A stretch of 64,000 nt of DNA from assembly GCA_012184525.1 (NCBI GenBank), contig WOFQ01000041.1, positions 124,001-188,000 on the forward strand, written 5' to 3'. Positions 58,125 through 64,000 of the stretch are shown in pieces. Below the pieces are notes generated by a model. It did not search any database. It had not been told where the DNA came from and saw only the letters and a program-made list of their open reading frames with translations. The stretch's first letter is position 1. Each line of letters opens with the position of its first letter. The DNA is from Xenoacremonium recifei. Taxonomy: Eukaryota > Ascomycota > Sordariomycetes > Hypocreales > Nectriaceae. Made by a program: the position numbers and the translations under genes.

Positions 58125-60936
58125 ATGGTCCCGAAAACACCAATTTCTAGAAAGGGTCCTGGTTCTAGGCGGCATGTGTCGCAGGCCTGCGATGCTTGCA
58201 AAAAGAGGAAGACAAAATGCAACGGTTTGAAGGTGCTTGTTGACTCTTGATGCGTACCCTTACTCCGTTGACTAATTCAGCTCTTTTTCAGCCATGCACG
58301 CGGTGTAGCGCGGCCGAGACAGGCAAGTATAGACACTTAGAGGAAAAAATATCCTGCGTGACGAGCGGAACCTGACTTGGGATCAAACAGATTGTGAATA
58401 CAATGGAGAGGACCGTCGTTTACTGAAGCGTGCTACTTTTAGCAAAGACGCCCCGGCTCAGTCTCCGATGTCTACACAGAGCTCCCAAATTTGTGCGGTG
58501 ATAGACGAACCGCACCACTCTATGATAACTGCAGCGACTGGCAGTGAAACTAGTAGTCCTTTTGAGATGTCGAAAGAGAGAATACAAGAAGACCTCGGTA
58601 AGTCAGGATCTGTCTCGTTTTGCCTGCAATGCACTGATGAGAATGCCGACATAGGCGACACCAGCACCCATTCATTTCTAAAGAGCATTTGCGGACGCTT
58701 GAGCCTCATGGGTAAAAGCTTACCTCGCAACATTATCAATGAAGAAGAAGATGTCCAAGAATCTCGAGATGAGTCTCCCCTTGTATTACCAGAGAAGGCT
58801 CGAGCTCTAGAATATGTCAACTGCTTTTTCGATCACTTGAACGGAACGTATCGCTACCTGCCTCGTACCAGTATGACCGACTTAGTCAACCGTGTTTATG
58901 ACGATGACCCCGGTGTCCTCGAAGATCCTGCAAGCTTAGGGCTTTTCTTGTCCGTTATGGGCAGTGGGTATGGCTCGAAGACACCATATTCTCTCGCTGT
59001 CAGAGCTGACGTTTCTTGTTCTAGGTGCTTATGGACAGCTTCTTGGCGTTCAGGAAATATCAGCGAGTATCGGAAGAAGGCGTATGTGTTTATATCCACC
59101 GGGTATACTACTATTGACATCGCTGTCCCAGTCTCAAATTGCTGAGTGCAGCTAAGCCACGACTGCGGAAGTCCAGATCCCGCTTTCCCCCCACAATGAT
59201 AGTAATCCAAGCACACTTCGCCTATGTATGTAACCACTCTATGCCTATATGTCAGGTTGCTTGGGACGGTAACTTCTGCTGACGTAGCCAACCACACCAG
59301 TGTCAGGCTCTTGTAGCTTCTCAGAAGTACAATTCGGCATGGATGATGCTTGGAACGACCATTAGGCTGTCCCAAATTGTCGGGTTGAGTAAGGAATTAC
59401 CGAATTTGTCACCTATTGAGAACTTTACCCGAAGGGGTTTATTCTGGGCCATTTTTGTAATGGACAGGTATGAAGCTACATGATGTCAATGGAAATTACA
59501 CTTACCAAGATCGAAGGTATCTCTCAATAATCCTAGGGCGTGCATTCGGTGTCAATGAGAATGATATCACGATTCCTCTTCCTCAGTTGTTAACTTCGGA
59601 CATCGATGTTCAACTTGGCACTGAGGAGTCGAGGCTCATACCAGGGACTTGTGCCCACATCAAGTATTTCACCCTCAACATTTACTTATGCTAAATGGTC
59701 AATAACTGACTTTTGACTTCCAGGCTAATGAAGATTGCGACCCATACTATGAATCAACTCTATGGAAACCCTGACCTCATGCAGAACCTTACAAGTGACT
59801 CTAAAGAACAGATTGTTGTGACTATCGAGATGCAATTGGCTCAGTGGTTAGAGGAAACACCAGAGTTCTTCCATCCACCAAAGGATGGTTCACACTGTGA
59901 TGGAGAAAATAATTTTTACAGCATACCATGGTTGTTGAAAAGGTTACTCTCCTTGATTTGTTGATGATAGAGCTATTTGTGGATGCAGCTAAACTAACGA
60001 TTAGACCAGGCAACGAAATACGGTGTGGTGTGCGTACTATTTCATTAATATGTTACTCTACCGAGGTTTCTTGTTGAAAGACTTCATGTCTTGCGTACCT
60101 CGGACAACATCACTATTACCCGTTAATGGCCCTGGTGGCTTTAGCCAAAACTGCATTCGTGCAGCTTTATCTATGGCGAACTTAGCCGACCAATTTGCCA
60201 GGGATGCTACTTATGTCCCCGTGTTCTGGGTATGGGCTTTCTTTAATACTAATTATCAATTTTGACTCCTCATCCACCCACAAGCCTCAAGATTCAGCAG
60301 ATCTTATACTGATGACATCACAATAATACAGGCCACTTCGCATCTGATATTTTGTTCCGTCGCAATTCTTGTTGTTTCCATGCTCCTGTATGAAAATAAC
60401 GAAGGCTTGGAAGTCACAATCGAAAAGGCGATGAAAGCACATTTGAAACTTAGTAACAACGATAAAACTCAACAACACATCATGCTTGAGGTAATTTGAA
60501 GCGTTTGCAATGTTTCTGACTCGTTTTTCATGGTAATGTCTGGCTTCTGACCTAGCAACACTTCTAGGAATCTCGATCCCTCGCAAAGATCTTTGCTGGG
60601 GATTCAACCAGTGGTTTCCTGGACCCGGTGACGCAACCTTCCATTGCAGTAAACCCCTTTCACCAGTTGTCTCGAGAGCGACAGGATTGGAAGACTGGTG
60701 AGACCATACTTGATCATATCTCCAACATAAATCAAAGCCAGCTGGGGGATACAGCGGCATACAATTTGGTTTGCGCAGAACCAGGTGAAAACTTGGATGA
60801 CTTACCAGATCAGTCAACCGACATGGGGTTTAATATAGCTCAAATGGGTACTGATCTTATTGGATACGATTTGGGTCGCGGGGTAGGTGAATCCTTCACT
60901 TTGACTCGGCGCACTGCTGACAGCCATTCGGCATAA
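58125..60936 (+). CDS. Zn2Cys6 transcription factor with many introns
   Basis: Nuclear regulator of the fungal_trans group, probably controlling the flanking hydroxy-acid genes. The zinc cluster uses Cys22, 25, 32, 38, 41 and 48 (C-x2-C-x6-C-x5-C-x2-C-x6-C) and is built from three exons: 58125-58232, 58292-58322 and one from 58391. The second intron is GC-AG. Later exons carry EYVNCFFDHLNGTYRYLP, VMGSAYGQLL, SAWMMLGTTIRLSQIVGL, RRGLFWAIFVMDR (the conserved regulator-domain core) and PWLLKRQRNTVWCAY. The last exon ends in RTADSHSA. About nine introns are needed. I could place most, but exact junctions at 59040-59290 are tentative. No inactivating break was seen. Confidence 0.82.
58323..58390 (+). 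other. Probable GC-AG intron in the zinc-cluster coding part
   Basis: 68-nt intron with the strong donor GCAAGT and acceptor ACAG. Removing it puts the sixth zinc-binding Cys at the correct spacing. Read-through meets a TGA. Confidence 0.75.
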
Positions 60937-61190
60937 GTCCCCGGAAAACATGTTCAGTCTAGGATCCAGCCTTCTGATGGATATTGGATTTGACAGTTCG
61001 GAATTCCGCCACCTGCTGAATTCCGAAAATCCGGAGGCGGGTCCTGGCTAGGTCATACATGTGACTTGTCGTTGAAGTGTGCGGGGAAAGACATTTACTT
61101 AGACATCTTGGACTCTTAATTATTGTTTCTTTACGTCGAGACTATCTACCTAACTAGCTTACCCGTCCCTGCTGACTGTTCAATTACAAG

Positions 61191-62558
61191 ATGACTGCCA
61201 AAGAGAAGCCTTCCAACGAACCCGATTGGGAAGCGCTCGAAAATATCGGAGCTCGGGCTGAAGATCCCCGAACACTCCACGAGCTCGAGAAGATAGCGAG
61301 CAATCGCCTGCCTGCAGTAACTTGGGCATTCTACTCAAATGGTGCGGACGACGAGCATGCCCTCTCTCGAAACCAATCCGCCTACGACCAGTGCGTGAAT
61401 AGGTCATCTATAAATGATCTTCCCTCACACGCGCTTGGTGAGGCATACTTTCTGACGCTATGATAGTTTGTATGTGATCCCACGAATTCTGAGGGACGTT
61501 TCCCGAATCGATACAAGTTGTCAAATATTCAGCCGCAGTATGCCACTCCCTCTTGCAATTGCACCGAGTGCGATGCAAAAACTGGCGGGTGGCGACGGAG
61601 AGCTCGACGTCGCTCGCGCGGCTGTAGATTTTGGGCTCACTATGGGCTTATCGTCTTCCTCGACTACCTCTCTTGAGGACGTGATTGCGTGCGCACATAC
61701 ACCAACCACTCAAAAGGCGCATTCGCAAAGTCGGTTCTGGTTTCAGCTTTATCTGACGGCTGACATGGAGCGCAACAAAACACTGATCAAGAGAGCAGAA
61801 TGTAAGAGTTGTGAACTCTAGGAACGTTAAGACAGGCTAACAAGGATGTTTCCCCAGCGGCGGGATATGAGGCCTTGATCATAACGGTCGATAGCCCAGT
61901 GCTCGGGAACCGTCTGCGGGAGCGGAAAACGCCAGTTATCCTTCCGCCACACCTAAAATTGGGGAACTACAAGGTCCCGGCCGGCGGGAACAAGCCGAAT
62001 CTGAATCGTCTTCTTATGGATGCCCGTAACGCTAAACAGGCCGCGGCAATCATCAAGGCAGCCGGGACAGAAATGAACAGTGCTGCGACTACTTGGGATG
62101 ACGTGGAGCGATTGAGACAAATGACAACCATGAAAATAATTCTGAAAGGCGTGGTCAGTCCAGAGGATGCCGAGCTCGCCATTCAATACGGTGTTGATGC
62201 TATTATTGTATCAAACCACGGCGGTAGGCAGCTTGACTGCACCCTTGCAACGATTGAAGCTTTACCCGACGTCGTCGCGGCAGTTAAGCACAGGATACCC
62301 GTCATGGTAGACAGCGGCATAAGGCGGGGGAGTGACATCTTCAAAGCATTATGCCTAGGAGCTGATCTCGTCTTGATTGGTAGACCAGTTCTTTGGGGAT
62401 TGGCACATAATGGTCAAGCTGGAGTCAAGGCTGTCCTTGACATCCTTGAAAGGGAACTGAGCCGCACAATGGCCCTGGCGGGAGTAACGAGGATAGCTGA
62501 TGCGAACACGTCATATCTACGCCGTGTTAGAGAGGTGGTTCCCGTGGCACGACTGTAA
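61191..62558 (+). CDS. FMN-dependent L-2-hydroxyacid dehydrogenase/oxidase, PTS1-like C terminus
   Basis: TIM-barrel flavoenzyme of the glycolate oxidase / lactate oxidase / cytochrome b2 group, oxidising L-2-hydroxy acids to 2-keto acids. Exons 61191-61390, 61467-61801 and 61858-62558 give 411 residues. There is no cytochrome b5 domain, so it is oxidase-like. Motifs: VIPRILRDVS near 70, IAPSAMQKLA near 100, FQLYLTADM near 160, ITVDSPVLGNR, ILKGVVSPEDA, the catalytic SNHGGRQLD near 297, and VDSGIRRGSDIFKALCLGAD for FMN phosphate binding. The C-terminal ARL fits the peroxisomal PTS1 pattern, agreeing with a hydrogen-peroxide-forming oxidase. Together with the D-hydroxyacid dehydrogenase it covers both stereoisomers of a hydroxy acid. 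Confidence 0.92.
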
Positions 62559-63492
62559 CTCAAAACGAGGCTTCAAAAGAGCATATCTATAGAATGCGCC
62601 TCATAGCAGTATCATCGTCAGGAGTTTAGACTTACATTCTCTTCTGCAAGTTTTTGTTCTCGAAGAGATATCATTTGGGCATATGGCTGGGACAAACAAA
62701 TTAGTAGGAGGCGCCCAAACTGTGGTCTATAGATGCTGATCATTTCTCAACTATTTGAAATTTACGTGCGAAAGGGATCTCCTATCTTTATCATTGAGAT
62801 ATTAATAATGCGTTAGTTCCACATCGCAGAACTCCGTCAAAACGTACAAAAGGCACTGGAGGAGTTTACGAGATAGAAGAACGAACGGGCGATTCGTATA
62901 CATGCATAATCATGGCCTTATTCCAACCACGTAACACCAAGCCACTCTAGAATCTGCGATAGAAACAGCAGCGCTTGAAGAATAATGCCTTAGATAGCAT
63001 ATTTCAAGGATGTTTGCAGGAGCAAGGGGCGTAGTGGTTAGGCATTCACAGCTAAGCCCGAGGTGTGAGGCCCAGAACGGACAGAACCGAGCGTATCATC
63101 GTGACTTGAAATTAAGAGGCGTTTCAAGATGCTTACACTTTTAGCCAAATGTCTTGATAAGGCATGTCGCTTAGTAGCGTCGAAGCTGCTCAAATCAGAT
63201 CCCTAGACAAGCGAGACCTGTAAGACAGCTCATTCGGGCCTTGCCAGATTCTGAAACCTCCGAGGATGACGTGGCGATGAGCTGAGGCGCGCAGCAAGGC
63301 TTAGACTCATGAAGAAATTATTTCAAAATAACTCTTCACATCCCTGTCAATGTGTGCTCTTGCGATTATATATGTCGCTTCAAGCCGCGACAAAGGCCTA
63401 CATATCTGACTATACCAACTCAATATCTTTTCAACATTTAAAGACAGACCTTGTATTCCAGTACTCTCTAGATTTTTCTCGTCAATCCAACC
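62559..63492. other. Intergenic gap with no supported gene
   Basis: It holds the oxidase 3' flank and the promoter of the last gene. A stretch near 63025-63085 is vaguely tRNA-like but lacks a proper B box. Nothing is annotated from it. Confidence 0.5.
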
Positions 63493-64000
63493 ATGGCTCT
63501 CCCATCCTCAGTTTCAATTGAAAATCTGACAGGGAAATACTCTCTCAACAAGAGCCTGTCTGATGACCCAGATCCTGTCCTAGCTCTCGTCGGTGTCCTT
63601 GCCCTTATGCACCAGAAAATTCACTAACATCCATCAGCAAGGTGTAGCTTGGCTCAAGCGTAAAGCAGCCGGAATGGCTCCAGTGGTTCTGCATATCACT
63701 CAGACGATTGAGGAGTCTGGAGTGTCTCATATCTCGGCGAAAAGCGTGATCGGCGGGAAAGACATGGCCGCCGAAGAGCGTTACCTGGACTCCAAGCCCC
63801 GCGAGTTCGAGATCCCAGACTTTGGCACATTGCGCGTAAGGTGCGAGTGGCTAACTTCTCTGACCACCATTGAGAACAATTTCCTGCGTCAGGGATGGAA
63901 AGAAGGCGATCAAGTAGTCCACGTCATTTCCGAGTCTTTGAAGCTTGGTTGGGTTCTGGAGCACATTTGGGGCATTCAAGACATTGACGGGGGTCGCAGA
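63493..64000 (+). CDS. Lipocalin-like (fatty-acid-binding-fold) fungal protein, truncated by the window end
   Basis: Small cytosolic beta-barrel protein of a fungal family related to lipocalin/FABP folds, function unknown. Exon 1 is 63493-63588 and exon 2 runs from 63638 to the window edge. The intron at 63589-63637 has donor GTCGGT. The start MALPSSVSIENLTGKYSLNKSLSDD fits the family's opening, where LTGKY/W-NKTLSDD is typical. QGVAWLKRKA and VVLHITQTIEESGVSHI follow, then the KPREFEIPDFG turn and IWGIQDIDGGRR near the end. About 153 residues are visible of an expected 160-190. Exon 2 continues in frame past a possible donor (GTAAGG at 63838), and the protein reads well without splicing there. 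Confidence 0.78.

Noticed and set aside
63020..63090. tRNA-like string (GTAGTGGTTAGGCATTC followed by GAGGTGTGAGGCCC)
   Set aside because: The A-box part is suggestive, but the T-arm lacks GGTTCGA-x-TCC and no acceptor-stem pairing could be made.

Overview
The window is nuclear DNA of a filamentous ascomycete (Pezizomycotina, most likely Eurotiales). The evidence is short introns of about 50-70 nt with GTANGT-type donors, several Zn2Cys6 regulators, a GT90 family enzyme, a GPI-anchored purple acid phosphatase, a highly reducing polyketide synthase and a nonribosomal peptide synthetase. Gene models were spliced by hand from donor/acceptor sites, reading-frame phase and family knowledge. Lengths quoted are my own counts. 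No tRNA, rRNA, CRISPR array or intact transposon was found.

Layout. 1-11343 looks catabolic. It holds the 5' part of a sugar transporter, an isocitrate-lyase-like protein whose catalytic loop has lost Cys and His, an M20 amidohydrolase transcribed away from it, a Zn2Cys6 regulator and a Dal5-type permease divergent from that regulator. 12339-31509 is mixed and gene-poor: a three-exon protein of unknown function, a GT90 membrane protein, an NAD(P)-binding oxidoreductase, a secreted purple acid phosphatase, a small cysteine-rich wall protein and a multi-span membrane protein, separated by long AT-rich gaps.

31510-51226 is a secondary-metabolite cluster. A 2574-residue HR-PKS (KS-AT-DH-MT-ER-KR-ACP) and a 1633-residue NRPS (C-A-T-C plus a carrier-like tail lacking its serine) are divergently transcribed from a 1.6 kb promoter region. 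Beside them lie a short-chain dehydrogenase, a Zn2Cys6 regulator and an HGGG-type alpha/beta hydrolase. Neither megasynthase has a thioesterase or reductase, so a C domain or the hydrolase probably releases the product. I infer a C-methylated, reduced acyl chain joined to an amino acid. I do not recognise this exact gene set. A decayed RTA1-family fragment sits between the regulator and the hydrolase.

51787-62558 resembles a hydroxy-acid utilisation cluster: a Dal5-type permease, a D-2-hydroxyacid dehydrogenase, a class II aldolase, a Zn2Cys6 regulator and an FMN 2-hydroxyacid oxidase ending in a peroxisomal-type tripeptide. The right edge cuts a lipocalin-like protein gene.

Points for a second look: the ICL-like active-site loss, the serine-less terminal carrier, two probable GC-AG introns, a CGG-N6-CCG palindrome in the PKS/NRPS promoter region, and the RTA1 relic.
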